From contig BGOM01000011.1 in NCBI GenBank assembly GCA_003569245.1, positions 168,543-232,542 of the forward strand: DNA of 64,000 nucleotides, read 5' to 3'. A model generated the notes under the pieces. The model searched no databases, was not told the DNA's origin, and worked only from the letters and a program-made list of their open reading frames with translations. This stretch comes from Opitutia bacterium (GTDB lineage: Bacteria; Verrucomicrobiota; Verrucomicrobiia; Opitutales; UBA953). A program made the position numbers and the translations under genes. Below are positions 55,024 through 63,210 of this stretch, one piece after another (position 1 is the stretch's first letter; each line of letters opens with the position of its first letter).

Positions 55024-55027
55024 ACCG

Positions 55028-58000
55028 ATGATGCTTCGCGGCCCTTCCCGTCCCGACCTCCTGCGCGCGGAGACCTTGTCCGATATTCTCCGGACGACCG
55101 CCCGGAGGATTCCGACCAAGACCGCCCTGCTCTGGGAAGACCGGCAGGTCTCCTACGGCGAACTTCTGCGGACCGGCGAGCAACTCGCCGCAGGCCTCCG
55201 CCAACGGGGCCTCCGCCCCGGGCAGGTGGTCGGTCTCTGGCTCCCGCGCGGCGCCGACCTGCTGCTCGCCCAGGCGGGTATCGCCCTGCACGGGGCGGCC
55301 TGGTTGCCGTTCGACGCCGAGACTCCGCCGGAGCGGATCGCGACCTGCCTCGCCGATGCCCAAGCCCGCGGCGTCCTCACGACGCGATCGCTGGCACCAC
55401 GTCTGCGTGCGCTGGGACTGACCGTCTGGGATTACGAGGAACTGTCGGCGACCCCGGCACCCGCGGCCCCCTCCGCGACCGCCACGCCGGACGATCCCGC
55501 CTATGTGATCTACACCTCCGGCTCGACCGGACAGCCGAAAGGCATCGTCATCACGCAACGCAACATCTGTCACCTCCTGCGCAGCGAGAATGCGATGCTC
55601 GGTGTGCGCGAGGAAGACCTGGTCTACCAGGGCTTCTCCGTCGCCTTCGACATGTCGTTCGAGGAAATCTGGATCAGTTACCTGGTCGGGGCCACGCTTT
55701 GGATCGCGCCCGCGGCGCTGGTTGGCGACCCCGAGGCCCTGGCCGCGACGCTCCAGACACGCGGCGTCACCGTGCTCCATGCGGTGCCCACGCTCATGGG
55801 ATTGATCGATGCGCCCCTGCCCGATGTGCGGCTGATCAACCTCGGCGGCGAACCCTGCCCGGAAAGCTTGGTCGGACGCCTCAGCCGACCAGGTCGGCAA
55901 CTCTTCAACACCTACGGCCCTACCGAGACGTCGGTCACGGCGACCCTGACCGCGCTGACGCCGGGCGAAGCGGTGACCATCGGCCGACCTCTGCCCAACT
56001 ACGGTGTGCTGGTCGTCGACACCGACCGCCGGCCGGTCCCCGTCGGCGAGGTCGGCGAACTCGCCATCTTCGGCCCGGGCCTGGCCGCCGGCTATCTGGG
56101 CCGGCCTGAGCTGACCGCCGCCCGGTTCATCCCCAACCCCCTCGCGAGCGACGCCTCCGAGGCGCGGATGTACCTTTCCGGCGACCTCGCCCAGATCGAT
56201 CAAACCGGCGTGGTGCGATGCCTCGGCCGCGTCGACGACCAGGTGAAGATCCGCGGGTTCCGCGTGGAGCTTGGCGAAATCGAGGCCCACCTCGGACAAG
56301 AACCGGGGGTGGCGGCCGCCGCGGTCGTCCTCCGGCCGGTGGCCGGCATCGACCAACTCGTCGGGTTCGTCGTCCGAAGCCCCGGTGCGACCGGCGGACC
56401 GGACGAATGGCGTCGCTCCCTGGCCGCCAAACTGCCTCCTTACATGGTGCCGGCGCAGATCGAGGTGCTGACGGAAATGCCCCGCCTGACCTCCGGCAAG
56501 ACGGACCGCAGGCAGCTGCAGCAACGTCCGCTGAGCGGGTTCGCGCCGACCGCGGCGGCCGCGCCGCGCGACGAGGATGAGCGGGCCCTTTTCGCCATCC
56601 TTACGCGGCTCATGCCCGGACAGGCGCTCCGCCCGGAGGCCGACTTCTTCCAGGACCTCGGCGGACACTCGCTGCTGGCGGCGAGGCTGGTCTCGGCGCT
56701 GCGGCAGACCCCGGCCTACGCCCGACTGGGCGTCGGCGACCTCTACCGGGAACGCACCTTGGAGAAACTCGCCCGCGCCATGGCCGCGGTGCGCGCGCGC
56801 GCCGCCGGGACCGTCGGCCGGCCTCCGCGACGGCGACCCGATGGCCGTGCCCACCTGCTCTGCGGGCTGGCCCAGGCGCTCTGCCTGCCGCTGCTCATCC
56901 TCTGGCACATCTCCTCCTGGCTGGCTCCGTTCTTCACCTACCACTTCTTCACGGGCGAACCGGAGGATTCGATCGGTTTCGCCGTGCTCGCGTCCCTCGG
57001 GGTCTTCGTGCTGCTCGAGCTAGCCTCCTTCGTCGTCGCGATCGCCGGGAAACGCCTCCTGCTGGGCCGGCTCCGGCCCGGCCGGTACCCGCTGTGGGGC
57101 GTCACCTACTTCCGCTTCTGGCTCTCGGAGAAACTCACCCTCCTGGCGCCCGTCCGGCTCCTCCACGGTACCGGCTGGATGAATCTCTACCTCCGTCTGC
57201 TCGGCGCGCAGATCGGTCGCCAGGTCTTCATCGACTCGCTGGTCGTGAGCGTGCCCGAGCTCCTGGTGATCGGGGATGGCGCCGACCTCGGGTCCGCCGT
57301 GCTGATCGCCAACGCGCGGGTCGAAGGCGGCGAGCTCGTGGTCGGCCCCGTGATGATCGGCCCCGAAGCCTTGGTCGAGTCGAACACCGTGCTGGAGAAC
57401 GACGTCCACCTCGGCGCCGGGGCCACGCTCGAGGCGATGTCGTGCGCCCCGGCCGGCACTTCCTTCCCTCCTCGGGAAACGTGGTGCGGCTCCCCGCCCC
57501 GTCGCGTCGACCGGCTCCGGACGGTCCTGCCGCCCCGTCCGGCGGCCAGCTGGTGGCGACGCGCCCTGCTGCTCGCGTCCTTCGCGGGCGCGGCGCTGGC
57601 CATCGCCTGCCTGTTCTTCCTGCCGGTCTTCCCCACGTTCATGCTGATCGACGCCCTCGACGCACGCTACATCGACATCTTCGAGGCCGACGACCTCGGG
57701 GCGTTCGCCGCCTTCGGCCTGTTCTTCCTCCTCGCGATCCCCGCCAGCGCCCTGCTGGTCGGCGGGACCGTCATGCTGACGGCTGCCCTCCGGCGGCTGC
57801 TGATCGCCCCGCTGGCGGCCGGTCGATGGGCGATCGCCGGACCGGCCTATTTCCGCAAGTGGCTGGTGACCCGGGTGCTCGACGCGAGCCTCGAGACCTT
57901 GCACGGGCTGTACGCCTCGGTCTTTGCCGCCGGCTGGCTGCGGCTCATGGGTGCGCAGGTCGGCGCCAACACCGAGATCTCCACCGCGACCGGCGTCAGC

Positions 58001-58987
58001 CCCGACCTGCTCCGCCTCGGCCGGGATTCCTTCGTGGCCGACGGGGTGATGCTGGGCGACGAGGAACAACGCGGCGGCTGGATGACCCTGCAACCGACCT
58101 CCGTCGGCGACCGAACTTTCCTCGGTAACGGCGCTTACTTGGGCGCCGGCGCCGCGTTGCCGGACGATGTGCTCATCGGCGTCCAGACCCGCGCCCCGGA
58201 AAACGCGACCCTGCGCCCGGGTCAGGTCTGGCTAGGTTCGCCGGCCGTGCTGTTACCGGCGCGCGAAGGCGACCCGGGGTTCGACCCGCGACTGACCTTC
58301 CGCCCCTCCCGCGGACGCTGGCTGGCGCGGGCGACCATCGAGACCTTGCGCATCGTCCTGCCGATGGCCTTCGTCATCGCGACGGGCTACCTGATCGTGC
58401 ATGCGACCATGCCCTTCGCCGAGGAGGAGCGATGGACCGCGCTTGCGGGCGCCCTGGCCGTGGCCGGCTGCCTCTACGGGCTGGCCTCCTTCCTGCTGGT
58501 CCTCGCGCTCAAGTGGACCTTGGTCGGCCGATATCGCCCGACGGCCCGGCCGATGTGGTCGCTCTTTGTCTGGGCCAGCGAGGCGGTCACCAGCGTCTAC
58601 GAAGCGCTGGCCGTACCGAACTTCCTCGACTTCCTCCGCGGCACGCCGCTGCTGCCATGGGCGCTGCGGCTGCTCGGGACGCGGCTCGGCCGCCGGGTCT
58701 ACCTCGACACCACCGACGTCACCGAGTTCGATTGCGTGATCATCGGCGACGAGGCGGAACTGAACGCGCATTGCGGCCCGCAGACCCATCTCTTCGAGGA
58801 CCGGGTGATGAAAATCGGCGAGGTCCGTATCGGGGACCGGGTGAGCGTCGGCCCGGCTTCGACGATTCTCTACGACACGGACGTCGGCGCGGACGTCCGC
58901 CTCGGCCCGCTGACCTTGGTCGCGAAGGGCGAACGCCTGCCGGCGGACACCGATTGGATCGGCTCGCCAGCCGCCCCGGCGCGATGA
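55028..58987 (+). CDS. Pls-type membrane nonribosomal peptide synthetase (poly-epsilon-lysine synthetase architecture)
   Basis: From ATG 55028 (or 55031) the product has 1319 residues. Order: adenylation domain, about 20-510, with YTSGSTGQPKG, FNTYGPTETS, YLSGDLAQI and the core lysine in LTSGKTDRR; thiolation domain with phosphopantetheine Ser548 in GGHSL; then a C-terminal half of six membrane helices in three pairs. Each pair is followed by a repeated module with a hexapeptide-like beta-helix: LLGAQIGRQVFIDS, LMGAQVGANTEIS and LLGTRLGRRVYLD. This is the architecture of Streptomyces epsilon-poly-L-lysine synthetase. There is no conventional condensation or thioesterase domain. It likely polymerises an amino acid at the membrane. 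The next gene overlaps by 4 bases. Confidence 0.85.
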   Translation: MMLRGPSRPDLLRAETLSDILRTTARRIPTKTALLWEDRQVSYGELLRTGEQLAAGLRQRGLRPGQVVGLWLPRGADLLLAQAGIALHGAAWLPFDAETPPERIATCLADAQARGVLTTRSLAPRLRALGLTVWDYEELSATPAPAAPSATATPDDPAYVIYTSGSTGQPKGIVITQRNICHLLRSENAMLGVREEDLVYQGFSVAFDMSFEEIWISYLVGATLWIAPAALVGDPEALAATLQTRGVTVLHAVPTLMGLIDAPLPDVRLINLGGEPCPESLVGRLSRPGRQLFNTYGPTETSVTATLTALTPGEAVTIGRPLPNYGVLVVDTDRRPVPVGEVGELAIFGPGLAAGYLGRPELTAARFIPNPLASDASEARMYLSGDLAQIDQTGVVRCLGRVDDQVKIRGFRVELGEIEAHLGQEPGVAAAAVVLRPVAGIDQLVGFVVRSPGATGGPDEWRRSLAAKLPPYMVPAQIEVLTEMPRLTSGKTDRRQLQQRPLSGFAPTAAAAPRDEDERALFAILTRLMPGQALRPEADFFQDLGGHSLLAARLVSALRQTPAYARLGVGDLYRERTLEKLARAMAAVRARAAGTVGRPPRRRPDGRAHLLCGLAQALCLPLLILWHISSWLAPFFTYHFFTGEPEDSIGFAVLASLGVFVLLELASFVVAIAGKRLLLGRLRPGRYPLWGVTYFRFWLSEKLTLLAPVRLLHGTGWMNLYLRLLGAQIGRQVFIDSLVVSVPELLVIGDGADLGSAVLIANARVEGGELVVGPVMIGPEALVESNTVLENDVHLGAGATLEAMSCAPAGTSFPPRETWCGSPPRRVDRLRTVLPPRPAASWWRRALLLASFAGAALAIACLFFLPVFPTFMLIDALDARYIDIFEADDLGAFAAFGLFFLLAIPASALLVGGTVMLTAALRRLLIAPLAAGRWAIAGPAYFRKWLVTRVLDASLETLHGLYASVFAAGWLRLMGAQVGANTEISTATGVSPDLLRLGRDSFVADGVMLGDEEQRGGWMTLQPTSVGDRTFLGNGAYLGAGAALPDDVLIGVQTRAPENATLRPGQVWLGSPAVLLPAREGDPGFDPRLTFRPSRGRWLARATIETLRIVLPMAFVIATGYLIVHATMPFAEEERWTALAGALAVAGCLYGLASFLLVLALKWTLVGRYRPTARPMWSLFVWASEAVTSVYEALAVPNFLDFLRGTPLLPWALRLLGTRLGRRVYLDTTDVTEFDCVIIGDEAELNAHCGPQTHLFEDRVMKIGEVRIGDRVSVGPASTILYDTDVGADVRLGPLTLVAKGERLPADTDWIGSPAAPAR

Positions 58988-59508
58988 AAGACGATATCCT
59001 CATTCCCGCCATCTGGCCCGTGCCTCCGCCGGAGCCCGCCGGCCGTCCGACCCTGTTACGCTTACCCCACGCCGGGCCTCGCGTCATGGCCCGGGCGGCG
59101 ACCCGCGAGGCCGCGCGCACGATCCTGGGCGCATGGTGCGGCCACCCCATCGGGCTGCGCGAGACTCCCTGCGGGCCCCGGCCCGACGGCGTCGCCGCGA
59201 CCCGCGGCTTTCGGGTGAGCTTCAGCTACGTCGGCACGGAAGCCTGGATCGCCTTCCATGTCGGCCCGGTCGGCCTGGACGCCTGCGCGATCGCGGACTT
59301 CCCCGAACGGGCGGAGCTTGCCCGCCTCTACCTGACGGAGACGAGCGACGACCTGCCGGTCGAGGTTTTCGCGAGGAGCTGGGCTCGGCTCGAGGCCAAC
59401 CTGAAATACCGGGAGCGGAGCTTGTCGGAGCATGCCCGGGTCGCGGCGCCGCGACAAGCGCGCGACTGGACGGAGTCCGGAGTAGCGCTGGCCGTGGCGT
59501 GGGACTGA
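58984..59508 (+). CDS. 4'-phosphopantetheinyl transferase-like protein
   Basis: The 174-residue protein overlaps the Pls-type stop by ATGA. It has the holo-ACP synthase-superfamily pattern: GFRVSFSYVGTEAWIAF (the usual SxSH strand), GLDACAIADF (equivalent of GxDxE, with the aspartate kept and the glutamate position not obvious), and SWARLEANLKY, matching WxxKEAxxK. It would attach 4'-phosphopantetheine to Ser548 of the synthetase. The degenerate metal motif leaves activity uncertain. It converges on the DUF1501 gene with a 7-base gap. Confidence 0.75.
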   Translation: MKDDILIPAIWPVPPPEPAGRPTLLRLPHAGPRVMARAATREAARTILGAWCGHPIGLRETPCGPRPDGVAATRGFRVSFSYVGTEAWIAFHVGPVGLDACAIADFPERAELARLYLTETSDDLPVEVFARSWARLEANLKYRERSLSEHARVAAPRQARDWTESGVALAVAWD

Positions 59509-59515
59509 GATCGGC

Positions 59516-60820
59516 TCAGGCGAACAAGGCCGTCACCGGTTTGGCCTTGTTGCCGACCTGCATCGGGCGACCGGCCGGCGTGATGATGTCCGTCTGGACG
59601 GGCAGACCGGCGGCGTGCGCGATGGTGGCGTGGAGCGAACCCGGCGAGACCCCTTCGCCATCGGGAGCGTAGCCCTTGGCGTCGCTGGCGCCGTGCACGT
59701 AACCGCGCTTGACCCCGCCGCCGGCGAGGACGGTGGAGAAGACCAGCGGGTGGTGACCGCGGCCGCCGCCGGAGAAGTCGGGCTTGCGACCGAACTCGGT
59801 GGCGACGACCACCAAGGTGGAGTCGAGCAGGCCCTTGGCCTCGAGGTCCTGGATCAGGGCGGCGTAGCCGCGGTCGAACTCGGCGCCGACGTCCTTCATG
59901 CGGGTGTCGAGGGTGGCGTGCATGTCCCAGCCGCCATGGGAGACCTCGACGAAGCGGACGCCATGCTCGACGAGGCGGCGGGCCAGCAGGCAACCTTGGC
60001 CGAACTTCGAGGTGCCGAACCGGGCCTTGGTCGCGGCCGACTCGGCGGCAAGGTCGAAGGCGGCCAGGTCCTTGCTCTTCATGAGCTGGAACGTGGACTC
60101 GTAGAATTCATTGTAGGCCTTGACGTTCTCGTCGGCCGGCGCGCCGGCGAAGCTGCCGTTGAGCTGGGCGAGCAGGTCGAGGCGGCGGGACTGGGTGTCG
60201 GCGTCGGCGAGGCCCTTGATATTCTGGAGACCGTCGTTCGGCGAGAGGATCGGGAGCGGGGAGTAAGCGGCGGGGAACCAGCCATTGCCATGGTTGGACG
60301 GACGGCCGACGCAGACCGTCGACGGCAGGGTCTTGCTGCTCGCGCCCAGGAAGTGCTGGGCCCACGCGCCCAACATCGGGTGCTGCACGGTGCCGCGCTG
60401 CTCGAAGCCGGTGCGCATCAGGTAGGAAGCCGAGGCGTGCACGCCGACCTTGGCGGTCATGTTGCGGATCACGGCGATGCGACCGGCGACCTTCGCGGTC
60501 TCCGGCAGGTACTCGGTCAGCTGGAAGCCGGCCTTGGTGGAGATCGTCGCGCCGGGCCCCTTGCTGCCCCCTTCCTTGGGGTCGAAGGTGTCGATGTGCG
60601 ACATCCCGCCGGCAAGCTGGATGAAGATCACGCGCTTGGCCTTGCCGAAGCCCGGCAGGCCGGCGTTGGGCGCGGAGCCGGGGGCGGCGTCGGCCGCGGC
60701 CGCGAGCTGGTTGAAGAACGGCAGGACGGACAGGCCGAAGGAGACCTTGGCGCAGCGTTCGATGAACGAGCGGCGGGCGAGCGGATCGCGGAGCTGGTCG
60801 GAGGGGAGGTTTCGGCTCAT
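59516..60820 (-). CDS. DUF1501 family secreted protein
   Basis: The 434-residue protein begins with a twin-arginine-type segment (LARRSFIERCAKVSFGLSVLP). It has DUF1501 signatures: IFIQLAGGMSHIDTFDPK, and a C-terminal EVSHGGWDMHATLDTRM and VVATEFGRKPDFSGGGRGHHP. DUF1501 proteins have an alkaline-phosphatase-like fold and are paired with DUF1549/DUF1553 proteins in PVC bacteria. Here the ATG overlaps the DUF1549 stop by 4 bases. The pair is presumably involved in secreted polysaccharide or sulfate-ester metabolism, but the biochemistry is not established. Confidence 0.9.
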   Translation of the reverse strand: MSRNLPSDQLRDPLARRSFIERCAKVSFGLSVLPFFNQLAAAADAAPGSAPNAGLPGFGKAKRVIFIQLAGGMSHIDTFDPKEGGSKGPGATISTKAGFQLTEYLPETAKVAGRIAVIRNMTAKVGVHASASYLMRTGFEQRGTVQHPMLGAWAQHFLGASSKTLPSTVCVGRPSNHGNGWFPAAYSPLPILSPNDGLQNIKGLADADTQSRRLDLLAQLNGSFAGAPADENVKAYNEFYESTFQLMKSKDLAAFDLAAESAATKARFGTSKFGQGCLLARRLVEHGVRFVEVSHGGWDMHATLDTRMKDVGAEFDRGYAALIQDLEAKGLLDSTLVVVATEFGRKPDFSGGGRGHHPLVFSTVLAGGGVKRGYVHGASDAKGYAPDGEGVSPGSLHATIAHAAGLPVQTDIITPAGRPMQVGNKAKPVTALFA

Positions 60821-62971
60821 GGGAGGAAGAGGAATTCGCGGGTGTTCGCCAGGACCCAGGCCAGGTCGGCCGGCGTCAGGCCGGCGGCCATGGCCTTGAC
60901 GGCCTTGGCCGACTCATCGGGTCGGGGGTGGCGGGAAAGGAAGGAGAGGTAGAGTGAATCGACCTGGGCTTCGCGGCTGGACAAGCCGGCCGCGGCGGCG
61001 ACGGCCGTGGCCTTGGCGTCCGACACGGTGCGGCCGACGGCGCCGTTCATCATCTGGAGCACCTGGGGCACGCTGCCGTCGGACGTGGCCGAATCGGCGA
61101 GGAGCCGGTCCCCTTGGCCGAAGACGCGCAGGAAGTGGTTCTCCGGCGAGGGCTGCGGCAGCTCGCTCGCCCGGGCAAGGAGCAGACCGTTCCGGGTCTG
61201 CGGCTTCTCCCCGTCGTAACCGGAGGCGAGCCCGGCCATGCTACCGCCGGCGGTCTTCTTGCCGCCATTGCCCCCCTTCAGAAGCCCGGCCTCCTTGATC
61301 GTATCGTAGACGCGATGCACCGCCACGGCCGTGATCGGGCCCTTCGGCAGCGCCATCAGCTTCATGTCGTCGCCGCGACGCAGCAGCACGTTGTCGACGG
61401 AAGCGCCGACGGAAGCGACCACCAGGCTATCCCAGGCCTGCTCGGCGGTGAAGCGGCGGACGATCGGACCGCTGAAGAGGTAAGGCCCCTTGGCGAGGTC
61501 GGGCGTGGGATTCGCGACGGCCTGGTAGGTGCGGGAATTGTAGATCACGCGCTGGAACTCGCGCAGGTCGAAACGAGCGGACTTCATCACCGTGGTCAGG
61601 TGGGCGAGCAGCTCGGGGCTGAACGCCTGCGTCAGGTCGTCGACATCGTTGACCGGCTCGAGCACGGCCAGACCGAGGTTCTTCTTCCAGAGCCGGTTGG
61701 CGATGTTGGTGGCGAAGCGCGGGTTCTGCGGGCTGGTCAGCCAGGCGGCGAAACCGTCCCGGAGCTGGGCGGGCGTCTTCGCGCCGACCTGGTAGATCGG
61801 CAGGCCGGCGTCGGCCTTGTCCCAGGTGATCAGCACCGGGCTCACGGGCGAGCCGGGCTTGGCGTCCTTGTATTTGTAGTCCTTGGGGAAGGTGAGTTTC
61901 TGCGCGGCGGTGTCCTCAAGACGGTAGGCGTTGACGTCGCCGATGCGTTTGACGACGGCCTTGGGCAGGGAGTCATCCTTGCCCACGGTCCGGCGGATCT
62001 GGGCGAGCATCGACTCGTCCTTCTGGTCGGTGGCCCCGAAGAACGCCGCGAGCTGGTAGAAGTCACGCTGCTTCCATTCGGCGAGCGGGTGGTCGTGGCA
62101 CTGCGCGCACGCCATGTTGGTGCCGAGGAAGGTGGTGAGCAGGTTCGAGACGCCGTCCAGCGGCATCTCGGCGTCGAACAGCAGGAAGCCCGCGGCGCCG
62201 TTGTCGCACAGGCGGCCATCGGCGGTCAGCATCTCCATGACCAGCTTGTCCCACGGCGCGTTGGCGGCGAGGCGGGCCTTCAGCCAGTCCTCGAAGGTGA
62301 AGGCGGGCACGCCCTTGTTGAAGGTATCCTTCACGCGGAGCAGGTCGGCCATCCAGTTGAACATCTGCATCGAGTACCCGGGCGAGTACACGAGCTGGTC
62401 GATGAGCTTGGCGCGCTTGTCGGGCGAGCGGTCGGCGAGGAACGCCTGCGCTCCGCGGCGGTCGGGATGCGGCCGATGGCGTCGACGTAGAGCCGCTTGA
62501 GGAACTGCTCGTCGGACGTGAGCGGGTTCGGTTGCTGGCCATGCTTGGCGAGCACGGCGCCGACCACCCGGTCGATCTCGGCCGCGGCGACCGCGACGGT
62601 GTTCTGGCCGAAGGTGCCTGACTTGGCCTTGGCGGCGCACTGCCGGGCGAACTCGATGTCCTCTGCGCATAGGACGTTGCCGTTGAAATGGTAGACCTTG
62701 CCGTCGCGACCTTGGAGGGTCAGGAACGGACCGGTCAGCGCGCAGAACATCGCGTCGACGCTGCGCCCTTGGTTGTCGCGCCAGGTGTGCCAGATGGCGT
62801 CCAGCGGGGGAATCGGGGCGACCGCGACCGGGGCCACCTTCGGGGCGGGGACCGCCGGGGCGGCCGCGGCCGGTTCGTTGGCTTTGGCGGCTTTCTTGTC
62901 ACCCTTGGCGGCGAAGGCCGGCGGCAAGACGCAGATACCAAAGCGACCACGCAAAGGGCTAGGAGGCGCAT
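60817..62971 (-). pseudogene. DUF1549/DUF1553 domain protein with two frameshifts
   Basis: Joining three frames gives about 717 residues starting at ATG 62971 (MRLLALCVVALVSAS signal peptide; an in-frame GTG at 62983 is also possible). After an Ala/Pro/Lys linker and a small domain come DUF1549 (FLKRLYVDAIGRIPTAAE, NWMADLLRV, CAQCHDHPLAEW with a CxxCH) and DUF1553 (NRLWKKNLGLAVLEPVNDVDD, LFSGPIVRRFTAEQAWDS). One base is missing near 62938 at the signal-peptide junction and one near 62450. Both repairs give seamless protein, so sequencing errors are likely. A TTAA direct-repeat box lies 17 bases upstream. Confidence 0.85.
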
Positions 62972-62987
62972 GAAGGGGTTCACACTA

Positions 62988-63006
62988 GGATTAACCCCGG
63001 CTTAAG
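62988..63006 (-). promoter_or_regulatory. TTAA direct-repeat box upstream of the DUF1549 gene
   Basis: On the minus strand, CTTAAGCC and GTTAATCC repeat with an 11-base period, 17 bases before the ATG at 62971. It matches the boxes at 36003-36021 and 38510-38528 in unit and period, and this is the closest of the three to a PyTTAAPyPy(T/A) repeat. Confidence 0.4.
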
Positions 63007-63024
63007 ACCAGAGGTTTCAGCCTA

Positions 63025-63074
63025 GGGGTAGGGCCTGGGCAAGGGCTAGGGCTAGGGCTAGGGCTAGGGCTAGG
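63025..63074 (+). repeat. G-tract hexamer array (GGGNNN, 8 full units), left arm
   Basis: Runs of three or four G start at 63025, 63031, 63037, 63043, 63049, 63055, 63061 and 63067, with GG at 63073, in an exact 6-base period. Most units are GGGCTA. This satisfies the canonical G-quadruplex pattern several times over on the plus strand. Confidence 0.9.
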
Positions 63075-63149
63075 CTTCTAAACAATGAGGGTCAGGAGCA
63101 ACCAACTAACGATATGCCAGCAGATAGCCGCTTCTGCAGTCACCTCTAA

Positions 63150-63205
63150 CCCTGACCCTGACCCTATCCCCGGCCCTAGCCCTAGCCCTGTCCCCAACCC
63201 TATCC
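63150..63205 (-). repeat. G-tract hexamer array on the minus strand (9 full units), right arm
   Basis: C-runs on the plus strand start at 63150, 63156, 63162, 63168, 63174, 63180, 63186, 63192 and 63198, with CC at 63204, again in an exact 6-base period. The minus strand is therefore the G-rich strand. Units include GGGCTA, GGGTCA, GGGATA and GGGTTA variants. The array faces the left arm as an inverted repeat across about 75 bases. Confidence 0.9.
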
Positions 63206-63210
63206 TCACT

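Noticed and set aside
63025..63205. G-tract arrays as a true telomere or a CRISPR array
   Set aside because: The unit is 6 bases without spacers, lies between genes and is present in inverted orientation; there is no sign of a linear-replicon end, although a contig end nearby is possible.
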